Positions 15,405 through 23,234 are shown, numbered from the stretch's first letter. The stretch is 29,190 nt of DNA from Candidatus Spechtiibacteriota bacterium (GCA_016177905.1 JACOUK010000055.1:1-29190); one strand, 5' to 3'. The notes: generated by a model not told the origin, from the letters alone. A program made the numbers and translations.

Positions 15405-16058
15405 ATGCAAAAAACCTCATGGCTTTTTGTTGATTTAGACGGGACGCTCATTGATACTCTTCCGTATCTTACGAGCGTTTTTTTTGAGTTTGGGAAAAAG
15501 GCGGGGATAACGCTCACAAAAGAAGATTTCGCTTTGTGCAATGGTCCTTCGATACGCGAAGTGGTTATGTATCTCAAAGAAAAGTTTCATCTCCCGGATT
15601 CTGTGGAGGAACTCGAGAATCTGTACCACGAAAAATTGCGAAACATTCGGGGAAAGTTTAGGCCGCGGCCTTACGCAAAAGCGGCATTGAAAAAACTTCG
15701 AGCGCAAGGATGGAAATGCGCGTTGGTAACGAGCGCGCGAAAGAGTTACGCGGTTGATTTTTTGCGAAGAAATGGAATGAGCGACCTTTTTGATTTTTTG
15801 GCATGCGGAGATGAAGTGCAAAACGCAAAACCTGATCCCGAAATTTATGAGCTTGCAAAAAAGCGGGCGGGGAACGGTTATTTTATCGCGCTTGAAGATT
15901 CGGAAAATGGAATCCAGGCCGCAAAAAATGCCGGGTGCGTAGCCCTTCGGTTTGAGGCAGGCAATACGGAAAGTTTTTTTTCTGTCTCCTCTTTTCGCGA
16001 TTTATGCGATCGGCAAAAAAGAAAAATCCTTTTTTATACGATGGGCAGGTTTTTGTGA
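15405..16058 (+). CDS. HAD-superfamily phosphatase, candidate sugar-phosphate phosphatase
   Basis: The 217-aa HAD hydrolase of the beta-phosphoglucomutase-like subgroup has all four motifs: FVDLDGTLID (nucleophile Asp10 and acid Asp12), ALVTSA (Ser/Thr), the Lys of AKPDPEIY and the metal-binding IALEDSENGIQAAKNAG. A helical cap lies between motifs I and II. It sits between the PseH-like gene and a Nudix gene and overlaps the latter by 55 bp, so the two should be made together. Standard pseudaminic synthesis has no phosphatase step. In this position it could dephosphorylate a sugar 1-phosphate released by the Nudix enzyme, or a 9-phosphate nonulosonate. Family is certain; role is inference. 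Confidence 0.9.
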   Translation: MQKTSWLFVDLDGTLIDTLPYLTSVFFEFGKKAGITLTKEDFALCNGPSIREVVMYLKEKFHLPDSVEELENLYHEKLRNIRGKFRPRPYAKAALKKLRAQGWKCALVTSARKSYAVDFLRRNGMSDLFDFLACGDEVQNAKPDPEIYELAKKRAGNGYFIALEDSENGIQAAKNAGCVALRFEAGNTESFFSVSSFRDLCDRQKRKILFYTMGRFL

Positions 16059-16597
16059 TTGAAGGGGAACGAACGCCATACGCGTTTTCCGGTTTTTTTT
16101 CTCCGTATCGGTATGTGTATTATCAGCTTACAAAAAAGCAATGCATGGGATTTATTCCTTGCGGGGTGACCGGAGTTGTTTCTTTACGGGGGAAGATTAT
16201 ACTCGCAAGGCGCAGTAAGCAAGTGATTGGAAATGCCGGTTTGTTTGAATTTGCGCCTTCAGGGACTCTTGAAAAAGGTTTGGAGGGCGAAGAGAAAGCG
16301 GCTGTAGATTGTGAGGGTATCCTTCTGAAAGAGCTTAAAGAGGAGCTTGGGGTTCCGCAAGATGCTGTTGTTTCATCAAGGCCTCTCTGCCTCGCGTTGG
16401 ATCTTGCGGACAATGTGCTCGATGTGATATATTGGGTTGTGCTCAAAGATAGCGTGGAATTACGCATAGGTAGTGAGCATACCGAGTGTCTTATGATTTC
16501 ATTAAAGGAACTTGGAAAGTTGATTGTTCAAAGGCCGAATCAATTCACTTCCCAAGTCAAATTTATCGTAAGGAGGAATGTATGGTCAGTTCAATAA
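16004..16597 (+). CDS. Nudix-type hydrolase, possible nucleotide-sugar pyrophosphatase
   Basis: The 197-aa protein has a Nudix core. Residues about 50-70 read IPCGVTGVVSLRGKIILARR, followed by FEFAPSGTLEKG and the Nudix helix KELKEELG (109-116, where the consensus is RE-U-x-EE-x-G). Spacing between the Gly of SGTLEKG and the helix is longer than the canonical box. Later come VIYWVVLKD and EHTECLMISLKEL, as in Nudix enzymes. Nudix proteins split nucleoside diphosphates linked to another moiety. The ATG at 16004 lies inside the HAD gene and the last 16 bp overlap pseI. Located just before pseI, it may cleave the UDP-linked pseudaminic precursor. The first 45 residues are not recognised. Confidence 0.82.
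   Translation: MRSAKKKNPFLYDGQVFVIEGERTPYAFSGFFSPYRYVYYQLTKKQCMGFIPCGVTGVVSLRGKIILARRSKQVIGNAGLFEFAPSGTLEKGLEGEEKAAVDCEGILLKELKEELGVPQDAVVSSRPLCLALDLADNVLDVIYWVVLKDSVELRIGSEHTECLMISLKELGKLIVQRPNQFTSQVKFIVRRNVWSVQ
16571..16576 (+). promoter_or_regulatory. Strong Shine-Dalgarno site of pseI
   Basis: AGGAGG lies 5 nt before the ATG at 16582. It decides the pseI start over an in-frame upstream ATG at 16486, and is one of only two strong Shine-Dalgarno sites in the window. Confidence 0.85.
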
Positions 16598-17652
16598 AAA
16601 TCGGCAATAAGCTTGTGGGAGATGACGAACCTTGTTTTGTGGTTGCAGAAGTTTCCGCAAATCACATGCAGAGCTTCAAGATGGCGGCAGAGATTGTGAG
16701 GGCCGCCGCGCGGGCCGGCGCGGACGCGGTGAAGCTCCAGACGTATACGCCCGACACGCTTACGATTGACTCAAGAAAAGAATGGTTTTTGGTGGGCGGC
16801 AAAGACAACCCCGATTCTTGGCAGGGCAAAACTTTTTACGATCTTTACAAAACCGCATATACTCCATGGGATTGGCATCCGAAGCTGAAGGAAATCGCCG
16901 AAAGTCTTGGTTTGATATTTTTTTCCACTCCGTTTGATGAAACCGCGGTTGATTTTCTTTCGAGCCTCAACGTGCCTTGCTTTAAGGTAGCTTCGTACGA
17001 ATGCACGGATGTTTTGCTTTTAAAAAAAATCGCGCGCACTGGAAAGCCGGTGATTATGTCCATTGGGTTTGCGACCCTTCAAGAAGTGGAGCTTTCGCTC
17101 CAGACGTTGCAAAAGTACGGCGCTTGCGAAATCGCGGTGCTCCACTGTGTGACATCATATTCCGATACGCCGGATCCCTACAGCATAAATTTGCGCACCA
17201 TTTTGGATATTCGCGAACGCTTTGGAGTGGTCAGCGGTTTTTCGGATAATAACGCCGGAATCGAAGCGCCGTGTTTGGCCGCGGCGATGGGAGCGTCCAT
17301 CGTCGAAAAGCATGTTGTGTCGAGCCACGCGGATCCAACATACGATGCGCGCTTTTCTATAGATCCGCAAGAACTTACGCAGATGGTTGAGACGATTCGG
17401 AGGCAGGAAGCCTTGAAAGGGCAGGTGAATTACGGCCCGAACAATCTTGCCGAGGAGCATAACAGAGGGTTTCGGCGTTCGCTTTTTGCGGTGGCGGATA
17501 TTAAGAGAGGACAGCAATTCACTTCAGAAAATATTCGTTCAATCCGCCCGGCGAACGGTCTTCCCACGCGATTTTTCGATGAAATTATCGGAAAAGCGGC
17601 AAATCAGGATATTGAGCGCGGAACCCCGCTTTCCTGGAATTTGATTTCTTAA
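16582..17652 (+). CDS. pseI: PseI, pseudaminic acid synthase
   Basis: The 356-aa NeuB-family enzyme condenses PEP with 2,4-diacetamido-2,4,6-trideoxy-altrose to form pseudaminic acid. The barrel begins FVVAEVSANHMQSF (usual ANHNQS), then GADAVKLQTYTPDTLTID, FYDLYKTAYTPWDWHPKL, FFSTPFDETAVDFL, GKPVIMSIG, LHCVTSY, GFSDNN, IVEKHVV and DARFSIDPQEL. The YTPDTLTID and AYTPWDWHP segments are specific to PseI rather than NeuB. A C-terminal SAF domain (RSLFAVADIKRGQQFTSENI) completes it. An excellent AGGAGG site sets the start. It is the last gene of the operon; a promoter and terminator overlap its end. Confidence 0.95.
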   Translation: MVSSIKIGNKLVGDDEPCFVVAEVSANHMQSFKMAAEIVRAAARAGADAVKLQTYTPDTLTIDSRKEWFLVGGKDNPDSWQGKTFYDLYKTAYTPWDWHPKLKEIAESLGLIFFSTPFDETAVDFLSSLNVPCFKVASYECTDVLLLKKIARTGKPVIMSIGFATLQEVELSLQTLQKYGACEIAVLHCVTSYSDTPDPYSINLRTILDIRERFGVVSGFSDNNAGIEAPCLAAAMGASIVEKHVVSSHADPTYDARFSIDPQELTQMVETIRRQEALKGQVNYGPNNLAEEHNRGFRRSLFAVADIKRGQQFTSENIRSIRPANGLPTRFFDEIIGKAANQDIERGTPLSWNLIS

Positions 17653-17669
17653 ACAGAAAAAGCTATGAT
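17641..17669 (+). promoter_or_regulatory. Candidate promoter of the 17703 glycosyltransferase
   Basis: TTGATT (17641-17646), a 17-bp spacer and TATGAT (17664-17669). The -35 box is inside the last codons of pseI. The predicted start near 17676 lies in the 5' arm of the following hairpin. Confidence 0.6.
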
Positions 17670-17700
17670 AAACTCCACTACTCGATGGAGTTTTGTTTTT
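17670..17700 (+). terminator. Rho-independent terminator of the pseudaminic operon
   Basis: AAACTCCA (17670-17677) pairs over 8 bp with TGGAGTTT (17686-17693), followed by TGTTTTT. It stops transcripts coming from pseI. It starts right after the -10 box of the next gene's promoter, so transcripts begun there would lack most of the 5' arm. Confidence 0.75.
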
Positions 17701-17702
17701 CT

Positions 17703-19220
17703 ATGACAAAAATTTTTTTAATTGAATGGCCGGAAAATCTCGCGGGAATCGCGCGAGAACTGCAAAAACGTTCCTGCGAGATTCTCTATTGGACTGGTGT
17801 TGGATTGCATGGATCTTCGAACCCGCTTGAGAAAGAATTTCCTCAAACTATTTTTCAGAATAGCTATGATTCGTTGCAGGGTCTTGATCCCTCTCGCGTG
17901 GACTCGGCGAGTTTTGAGCCCCTTTCGCGCGATGTGATAAGAAGATTTTTCGAATGCGAAGCGGCGACGTTGGCAATGATGGATCGCATTGATTATTCAG
18001 ACGTTCCGGTGCGGAGAAGAAAACGTCTCTATTATAAACTTTTGAAGTATTGGTTTGGAGTTTTGAAAAATCACACGCCCGATGCGATTGTTTTTTCCGT
18101 GACACCCCATCTTGTCTACGATTTTGTTCTGTACTGGGTCGCAAAAGATCTTGGGATATGCACACTCATGTTTATCCCGACAAGAATTCCGGAGAGATTA
18201 TTGCTGATTGACGATATCGAAGGCGGATCTTTGAGACTTACTCGGGAGTTGGAGGGGACCCGAAATGTCCGGTTCGAGGATTTAAGCAAAGATCTTCAGG
18301 ATTATTATATTTCTCAAACAACGCCAAAAAATAGCTCGCGTTTTCCATTCTATACTCACGCGGACTTGTATAAAGGGCGGATTAAAGTTGTGTACGTTCC
18401 ATCGCTCGCAAGAGTTTTTGCGAGCATTGTGAGGGGAGATTTCTTGTCCAGAGCAAGGGAGTATAGCAATCGAATTTTTTTTACAAAATCGCGCCTTCTT
18501 AGTTTCGATGCGCAGTACACAGGACTTGGTTATCAGATGAAGCTCTTGGAGTGGGAGAAGGCAAAACGAGAGTTTGAAAAAGAATACCGTTCGCTTGTCT
18601 CGCCGATTGATTGGAATAAAAAGTTTATCTATGCTCCGCTTCAGTTTCAACCCGAACGGTCAACTTCTCCGGAAGGAGGAATTTTTGCCGATCAATTTTT
18701 GATGATTGATATTTTGTCTCATTCTGTTCCTTCCGACTGGGTGGTCTACGTAAAAGAGCATCTATCTCAATGGACAAAAGGGGGCACTCACGCGCATCAG
18801 GGGAGATACCGCGGGTATTACAAAGAGTTGGCCGCATTTCCCAACGTGCGTTTGATTGCGCCGGAAATTTTATCGAATGAGCTTATCGCAAAGTGCGAAG
18901 TAGTTTCTTCGGTCGCGGGGACCGGTTCGTGGGAAGGAATATTGAACGGCAAGCCGTCTTTGATGTTTGGCTATCCGTCCTACAAGGATTGTAGCGAGGT
19001 TTTGAAAGTTTCCGATGTTCAATCCTGTAAAGCCGCGATCCAAAAAATTGCGAGCGGTTGGAAGCCGGATAAACAAAAAGTTTTAAATTATCTTGGCGCT
19101 TTCGATAAAGCGAGCATCAAGGGGCGGATAGAGCAGGGCGTTGAAAAGACATCTCTTGCCTCCCCGGAGGAAAATAATAAAGCCATTGCTGAAGGAATAT
19201 ATGGCGCATTGCGCAGCTAG
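17703..19220 (+). CDS. Capsule polysaccharide synthesis-type glycosyltransferase
   Basis: The 505-aa soluble protein resembles the large capsule-synthesis (KpsC/KpsS-like) group. The N-terminus KIFLIEWPENLAGIARELQK suggests a Rossmann-like half. The C-terminal half has KFIYAPLQFQPERSTSPEGG, WVVYVKEHLSQW, RLIAPEILSNELIAKCE, VVSSVAGTGSWEGIL and GKPSLMFGYPSYKD. The YAPLQFQPE...KEH...S...GS.G.E pattern is typical of enzymes that add Kdo- or nonulosonic-type sugars from CMP donors; that donor is inferred, not shown. The ATG at 17703 is preferred to one at 17685, which lies inside the terminator hairpin. It has its own promoter and faces the SDR gene with a 12-bp gap and no terminator between. Confidence 0.75.
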   Translation: MTKIFLIEWPENLAGIARELQKRSCEILYWTGVGLHGSSNPLEKEFPQTIFQNSYDSLQGLDPSRVDSASFEPLSRDVIRRFFECEAATLAMMDRIDYSDVPVRRRKRLYYKLLKYWFGVLKNHTPDAIVFSVTPHLVYDFVLYWVAKDLGICTLMFIPTRIPERLLLIDDIEGGSLRLTRELEGTRNVRFEDLSKDLQDYYISQTTPKNSSRFPFYTHADLYKGRIKVVYVPSLARVFASIVRGDFLSRAREYSNRIFFTKSRLLSFDAQYTGLGYQMKLLEWEKAKREFEKEYRSLVSPIDWNKKFIYAPLQFQPERSTSPEGGIFADQFLMIDILSHSVPSDWVVYVKEHLSQWTKGGTHAHQGRYRGYYKELAAFPNVRLIAPEILSNELIAKCEVVSSVAGTGSWEGILNGKPSLMFGYPSYKDCSEVLKVSDVQSCKAAIQKIASGWKPDKQKVLNYLGAFDKASIKGRIEQGVEKTSLASPEENNKAIAEGIYGALRS

Positions 19221-19232
19221 TCTGCAGCCCCT

Positions 19233-20024
19233 TCACCACGCGGTCCAGCCTCCGTCTATGATGAGGTTTGCTCCGGTCATGTATCTTGATGCGCCGGATG
19301 CAAGAAAAAGTATAGCGCCATTGAAATCAGTCTTATCTGCCATTCTTCCGAGCACAGTTTTTTCGTTGTAGGCTTTTACAAAATTTTGATCTTGATTGGC
19401 AAATACTCCCCCAAGCGTGAGAGTATTAACCCGTATATTTGTCCCGCGAAGATATGTCGCCCACGCGCGCGTGAAATTGAGAACCGCGCCTTTCGTGGTC
19501 GCGTACCCTATAGATTTATATTTTCCATTTTCGTATAGGCGGTTATCAGGTCCTGCGTTCCCGTAGATAGAGGAAATGTTGATGATCGAGCCGCTTTTTT
19601 GTTTCTTCATAAATGGCACAACCGCTTGCGTAACAAACAGTGCTCCGCTTAGATTTACCGAAAGCTCGTTTTCCCAGAGTTCTTGCGGGTAGTCTTCATA
19701 GGGAGCAAACTGTCCCTTCGATACTTCGCTGCCCGGCACCGGATTCAAGGCGGCGTTATTTACCAATACGTCGATTTCCCCATATTTTTTGCTGATTTTA
19801 CGAACAGCATCGAAAACCAGCTTTTTGTTCACGATATCAACTTTGAAATAGCGGAGCGTTTCTTTTTGTTTGAATTTGGGACTTTCAACAATATCAAAAA
19901 GGATCACGGTTGCTCCGGCATCCAGAAATACTTTTGCGTATTCCCGGCCGAGCAGTCCCGCGCCGCCGGTGATGAGGGCAATCCTTCCTTGAAGCGAAAA
20001 AAGATTTGATGCGCGATTTCTCAT
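19233..20024 (-). CDS. SDR oxidoreductase, PtmA-like
   Basis: The 263-aa short-chain dehydrogenase has a cofactor site ITGGAGLLGREYA, VDIVNKK, VLVNNAALNP, IINISSIYGNAG and the catalytic Tyr-Lys in IGYATTKGA, ending in IIDGGWTAW. In Campylobacter the legionaminic acid locus contains PtmA (SDR) and PtmF (Gfo/Idh), implicated in making the glucosamine precursor; here the same two families lie next to each other and beside a neuA-type gene. The gene is third in a - strand run neuA, Gfo/Idh, SDR, with a 1-bp gap to its neighbour. The PtmA equivalence rests on family plus neighbours and is not certain. Confidence 0.85.
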   Translation of the reverse strand: MRNRASNLFSLQGRIALITGGAGLLGREYAKVFLDAGATVILFDIVESPKFKQKETLRYFKVDIVNKKLVFDAVRKISKKYGEIDVLVNNAALNPVPGSEVSKGQFAPYEDYPQELWENELSVNLSGALFVTQAVVPFMKKQKSGSIINISSIYGNAGPDNRLYENGKYKSIGYATTKGAVLNFTRAWATYLRGTNIRVNTLTLGGVFANQDQNFVKAYNEKTVLGRMADKTDFNGAILFLASGASRYMTGANLIIDGGWTAW

Positions 20025-20025
20025 A

Positions 20026-21036
20026 TTATACTGAAAGATGGACTATCGCGTTATGTGCGATCGAAGACAGCATAGCCTCGCAAATTTTCAGCACATTGAA
20101 TCCATCTTCGAAACTTACTTCTGGACGCGCCTTTCCCTCAACACAGTCAACAAAGTGAGCAAGCTCCGCAAGGAACATGCTGTTTCTGTCGAATCTTTCC
20201 GGGTCGCCCGTGATTGTCGGGGGAATTTCTTTTTTGTGAGGAGTAAGTGTGAGAGTTTTTGCGTAGTAATCCCATCTCAATGTTCCGTCGCGCCCCATTA
20301 TTTCAAAAATTCTTCGCGGGGGCCGTTGATAGAAATCCATATGCAAAGATACGGTTTTCCCATCCTCATATTCGAAGATACTTTTTACCGAATCTTCGAC
20401 ATCAACCTCGAGGCCCGTTTGCGTTCCTCCAAAAGCCGCGATTTTTTTGGGCATACCGAAAAACCAGTAGAGATAGTCAATATCGTGGCTTTGGGTAAGC
20501 ACCACACCGCCCCCCAGCTCTTTTTTAGCGGGATAGGTCGTCCGATAATCTTCCCATGGATGCCAGTCCGGCAAGTATTCGCCCATATCAACCGAAGCTG
20601 AAATTACTTTTCCTATTACCCCCTGATCTACAAGCTCTTTCATTCTTTGAAGGAGGGGATGAAATCGGAAGTTGTATCCGGTATAGCCGACTACATTATT
20701 TTTTCGCGCTGTTTCGACGAGTGCGCGAAGTGATTCTGCTGTATGTGAAATCGGTTTTTCTACAAAAATTCCTTTTACCCCATGTTCGAGTCCTTCGCGA
20801 ATAAAATCCGCGTGAAATACGGTCGGGTTTGCGATTAAAATCGCGTCGGGTTTTTCATTGAACGCGCTTGTTAGATCAAGAAAGATTTTTGGCGAATGTT
20901 CTTTTTCAAATTCCGAAACAAAGTTCTGACTGCCTTTTCCTGTACGATAAACAATAAGATCTGGAAAGCCGAGAGTTTGCAAGTTTTTATAATGCCTTTG
21001 GCCGATAGAGCCAAGGCCGGCGATTAAAAATTTCAT
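20026..21036 (-). CDS. Gfo/Idh/MocA-family oxidoreductase, PtmF-like
   Basis: The 336-aa NAD(P)-dependent oxidoreductase starts with a Rossmann motif (FLIAGLGSIGQRHYKNLQ), followed by AILIANPTVFHADF and the family's active-site FVEKPISHTAE. The C-terminal domain contains YTGYNFRFHPLLQRMKE, GGGVVLTQSHDIDYLYWFFG (the usual dyad region) and a late FEDGFNVLKICEAML. It overlaps the neuA gene by 4 bp (ATGA) and the SDR follows after 1 bp, so all three should be co-translated. Members of this family in nonulosonate loci act on the hexose precursor; PtmF of Campylobacter is the nearest functional parallel known to me. Substrate is not determined here. Confidence 0.87.
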   Translation of the reverse strand: MKFLIAGLGSIGQRHYKNLQTLGFPDLIVYRTGKGSQNFVSEFEKEHSPKIFLDLTSAFNEKPDAILIANPTVFHADFIREGLEHGVKGIFVEKPISHTAESLRALVETARKNNVVGYTGYNFRFHPLLQRMKELVDQGVIGKVISASVDMGEYLPDWHPWEDYRTTYPAKKELGGGVVLTQSHDIDYLYWFFGMPKKIAAFGGTQTGLEVDVEDSVKSIFEYEDGKTVSLHMDFYQRPPRRIFEIMGRDGTLRWDYYAKTLTLTPHKKEIPPTITGDPERFDRNSMFLAELAHFVDCVEGKARPEVSFEDGFNVLKICEAMLSSIAHNAIVHLSV

Positions 21037-21770
21037 TGAAGATTCAACTTTTTTATAAGCTCTTTCGCTATGTTTAAATCGTTCGGTTCATCAATATCCA
21101 TTGATCGCTCTTCGTCGATCACAATGCCTCGAATATCCGGACCGTAGACAATTCCTTGTTTGATAAATTTTACTCTGGTCGCGTCTACTAATCCATTTTG
21201 CCAATACGCGGTCGGGAGGAGTTGCCGAGGAACGTCGGTGCCCAATCTTTGATAATGTTTTGTCGGAAGAAGCGGTTTGATTTTCGAAGATTTTGCATGA
21301 TGAAAGCGCCACATCTTAAAAGGATTATGGGGGTAAGGAGTGCAAAGAGTCCGCACGGAATCGCACTTTGTTTTTACCATGAGCGCTACGACATCGTCTA
21401 TATCTTTCGCGGTTCGAAGAGGCGAGGTGGGGCGAAGGTTTAAGATGATTTCAGGGCGCCACCCGCGATGCTTTTCGAGCCAAAGCACGGCGTGCTTCAG
21501 AAAGTCAATATCCGGCGAGTTATCCCGCGCGAATTTTTTTGGCCGAAGAAAAGGCACGTCAGCGCCGTACGATTTCGCAACCTCCGCGATTTTTGGATCG
21601 TCGGTAGAAACAATAAAAGCATCCAGAAGCGCGGATTTTTTTGCCGCATCTATGGTGTAATAAATCAGCGGTTTTCCCGCGACAAGAGCGATATTTTTAT
21701 AGGGGATGCTTTTTGATCCGCCGCGGGCCGGAATAATGCCGAGCACTTTAATGTTTGATTTTTGGTCCAT
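21033..21770 (-). CDS. neuA: NeuA/LegF-type CMP-nonulosonate synthetase
   Basis: The 245-aa cytidylyltransferase has the hallmark nucleotide-binding IIPARGGSKSIPYKNI, then GKPLIYYTIDAA, IVSTDDPKIAEVA, FLRPKKFARDNSPDIDFL, LNLRPTSPLRTAKDID and, late, GIVIDEERSMDIDEPNDL. The RPTSPLR and MDIDEP motifs are those of CMP-sialic acid synthetases rather than the SpsF/PseF type, so the locus has two different activating enzymes. It would activate the product of the NeuB enzyme encoded 15 kb away on the other strand. It follows the cupin gene by 8 bp and overlaps the Gfo/Idh gene. Confidence 0.93.
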   Translation of the reverse strand: MDQKSNIKVLGIIPARGGSKSIPYKNIALVAGKPLIYYTIDAAKKSALLDAFIVSTDDPKIAEVAKSYGADVPFLRPKKFARDNSPDIDFLKHAVLWLEKHRGWRPEIILNLRPTSPLRTAKDIDDVVALMVKTKCDSVRTLCTPYPHNPFKMWRFHHAKSSKIKPLLPTKHYQRLGTDVPRQLLPTAYWQNGLVDATRVKFIKQGIVYGPDIRGIVIDEERSMDIDEPNDLNIAKELIKKLNLQ

Positions 21771-21778
21771 AAGGAATA

Positions 21779-22225
21779 TCAGTTTTTTCCCAAAGGAATT
21801 TTAATGATTATGAGCCGCGCGGTTTTTGCGCATAGATGCTGGTGGGGTTGGCCCGAAGGAATCCATAGCCAGTCGCCTTGTTTGAGAATTGTCCTCGTTC
21901 CGTTGTTGATTTTTTTTCCTTTTAACTCCCGACGGTCAGAAGTTCCATCCGCCTTTTTGCCAGTCCGTGCATGGGTAAGCGTTCCGCCATATACAAATAT
22001 CACTTCGCCTTCTAAACAATGCCAGAGGTCGCCCGTTTGTGTGTGCACTTCCGCGTCATTTTCCGTTACTTCATGATCTTCAAGGATGTTGAAAGGAAGG
22101 TTGTGCGCGGCCGCAAATGACAGAAGAGGTTCGAGAAGTTTTTTGCCTGGCGCGGGGGGACTGGCGAGTGTTCTTTCGATCATCTTTTTTGGCACGAGAG
22201 CGCACTTTGGTAAATCACTTTTCAT
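21779..22225 (-). CDS. Small cupin-domain protein
   Basis: The 148-aa protein has a single cupin. Motif 1 is around EVHTQTGDLWHCLEGEVIFV and motif 2 around LKQGDWLWIPSGQPHQHLC, with His and Glu residues suited to hold a metal. Cupins include sugar isomerases, epimerases and sensors. It is the first gene of the neuA - Gfo/Idh - SDR run, so it may act on a sugar intermediate or regulate the operon. The first 45 residues lack a recognised domain. The candidate -10 at 22241-22236 would leave only a 2-4 nt leader before this ATG; a start at Met15 (ATG at 22183) is an alternative. No specific function can be given. Confidence 0.75.
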   Translation of the reverse strand: MKSDLPKCALVPKKMIERTLASPPAPGKKLLEPLLSFAAAHNLPFNILEDHEVTENDAEVHTQTGDLWHCLEGEVIFVYGGTLTHARTGKKADGTSDRRELKGKKINNGTRTILKQGDWLWIPSGQPHQHLCAKTARLIIIKIPLGKN

Positions 22226-22235
22226 ACTTCATAGC

Positions 22236-22264
22236 ATGGTAGCATATAAAGACGCTACGGTCAA
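22236..22264 (-). promoter_or_regulatory. Candidate promoter of the cupin-neuA operon
   Basis: On the - strand: TTGACC (22264-22259), a 17-bp spacer and TACCAT (22241-22236) preceded by TGC. CTACCATGCTAT around it is also found at the 8872 glycosyltransferase promoter. The start would lie 2-4 nt before the annotated ATG. Confidence 0.4.
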
Positions 22265-22291
22265 TTTTGATCTTATGCGAGCGCCTTGTCG

Positions 22292-22320
22292 AAAAAAAGC
22301 AGACTATTTCAGTCTGCTTG
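22292..22320 (-). terminator. Rho-independent terminator after the EamA gene
   Basis: On the - strand, AAGCAGACT pairs with AGTCTGCTT around a GAAAT loop, followed by a run of T (22298-22292). It lies 36 bp past the EamA stop and separates that gene from the cupin-neuA operon. Confidence 0.85.
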
Positions 22321-22355
22321 TGTATCGATTTTATGCGTCGAGAGATTATCTCGTT

Positions 22356-23234
22356 CTATTGTTGACTTATGATTATTATCGCGAGGCCGAAACCTCCGAG
22401 AATAAACGCGGCTTTTTCCTGCGCGGTTAGTCCTTTCCTTTCTTTAAATACCCACCAACCGACAAGGATTGTAAGTGCCGCTCCTCCAAAGCTTGAAATA
22501 GGAACGGCAAGTCCGAGGGGCACTAGTTGGAGCGCCCAATATTGAGTGAGAAGCGAAAGAAAAATTAAGAGACTCGCGATCGGTACTTTCCATACCGTTG
22601 GTTGGAAGAGTTCCCCCTGTTCTTTTCTTCTAATGAAGGCGATCAACAGCGAGCCAAGGAATGCACCGGCATACCAATATCCCAGGAAATTAGCGCGAGG
22701 AACTTCTAGCGCAAATGCAAAATATTTCATTATAAATATCACTATTCCAACGATGCCTATCATGACACCTGCCCAAAAGAGCCATTTGAGGGACGCATTT
22801 CCTTCTGCCTTACCCCTCTTCTTTTTCACAATGAGAAAAATTGAAAAGAAGAGAAGGAGAATTCCTCCAAGAAACCAGAAATTTTGATAGAGTTTTGCCT
22901 CGTCAAGAAAAATAGCGGCAAGTAGTGCGGCAAGAACTCCGCCAAGCGGGGTTACGAGAGCAGTTTTACTCAAGCTCAATGCCAGAGCTTGCCATTGCGC
23001 ATACGCGCCAAAGGCGTTGACTGCGCCTACGGCAAGGATTGGCAAAAGCCTTAATTCAAAGCGGATTTGCCCGAAGGCGAGTATCGCAAGCCACGCAATC
23101 GCCGCGGCGATTGCAAACTGAAGACAGAGCGCTTTTGCCTTCGGAAGTGTATTTGCGATTGATTTGAGTACGCCCGAGACTATTGCTACTATCGCAATTT
23201 GAGAAGCAATGACGAGAAAAACTAGACTTTCCAT
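22356..23234 (-). CDS. EamA/DMT-family membrane transporter
   Basis: The 292-aa protein has about ten hydrophobic segments in two halves, each ending in a conserved region (ALVTPLGGVLAALLAAIFLDE in the first, PISSFGGAALTILVGWWVF with KERK in the second). These repeated P-x-x-x-x-x-x-L...E/KE patterns are the EamA domain signature. A charged loop near residue 140 separates the halves. Family members export amino acids, sugars or drugs, and some move lipid-linked sugars. It has its own promoter, a good AAGGAG ribosome binding site and a terminator, so it is an independent unit. Substrate unknown; its location suggests a role in surface polysaccharide export, which is inference. Confidence 0.88.
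   Translation of the reverse strand: MESLVFLVIASQIAIVAIVSGVLKSIANTLPKAKALCLQFAIAAAIAWLAILAFGQIRFELRLLPILAVGAVNAFGAYAQWQALALSLSKTALVTPLGGVLAALLAAIFLDEAKLYQNFWFLGGILLLFFSIFLIVKKKRGKAEGNASLKWLFWAGVMIGIVGIVIFIMKYFAFALEVPRANFLGYWYAGAFLGSLLIAFIRRKEQGELFQPTVWKVPIASLLIFLSLLTQYWALQLVPLGLAVPISSFGGAALTILVGWWVFKERKGLTAQEKAAFILGGFGLAIIIISQQ

Noticed and set aside
9912..21036. Alternative genetic code with TGA as glycine, as in some CPR groups
   Set aside because: TGA closes pseB, the hisF-like gene, the SDR gene and others at family-typical ends and in ATGA overlaps, so the standard bacterial code fits.
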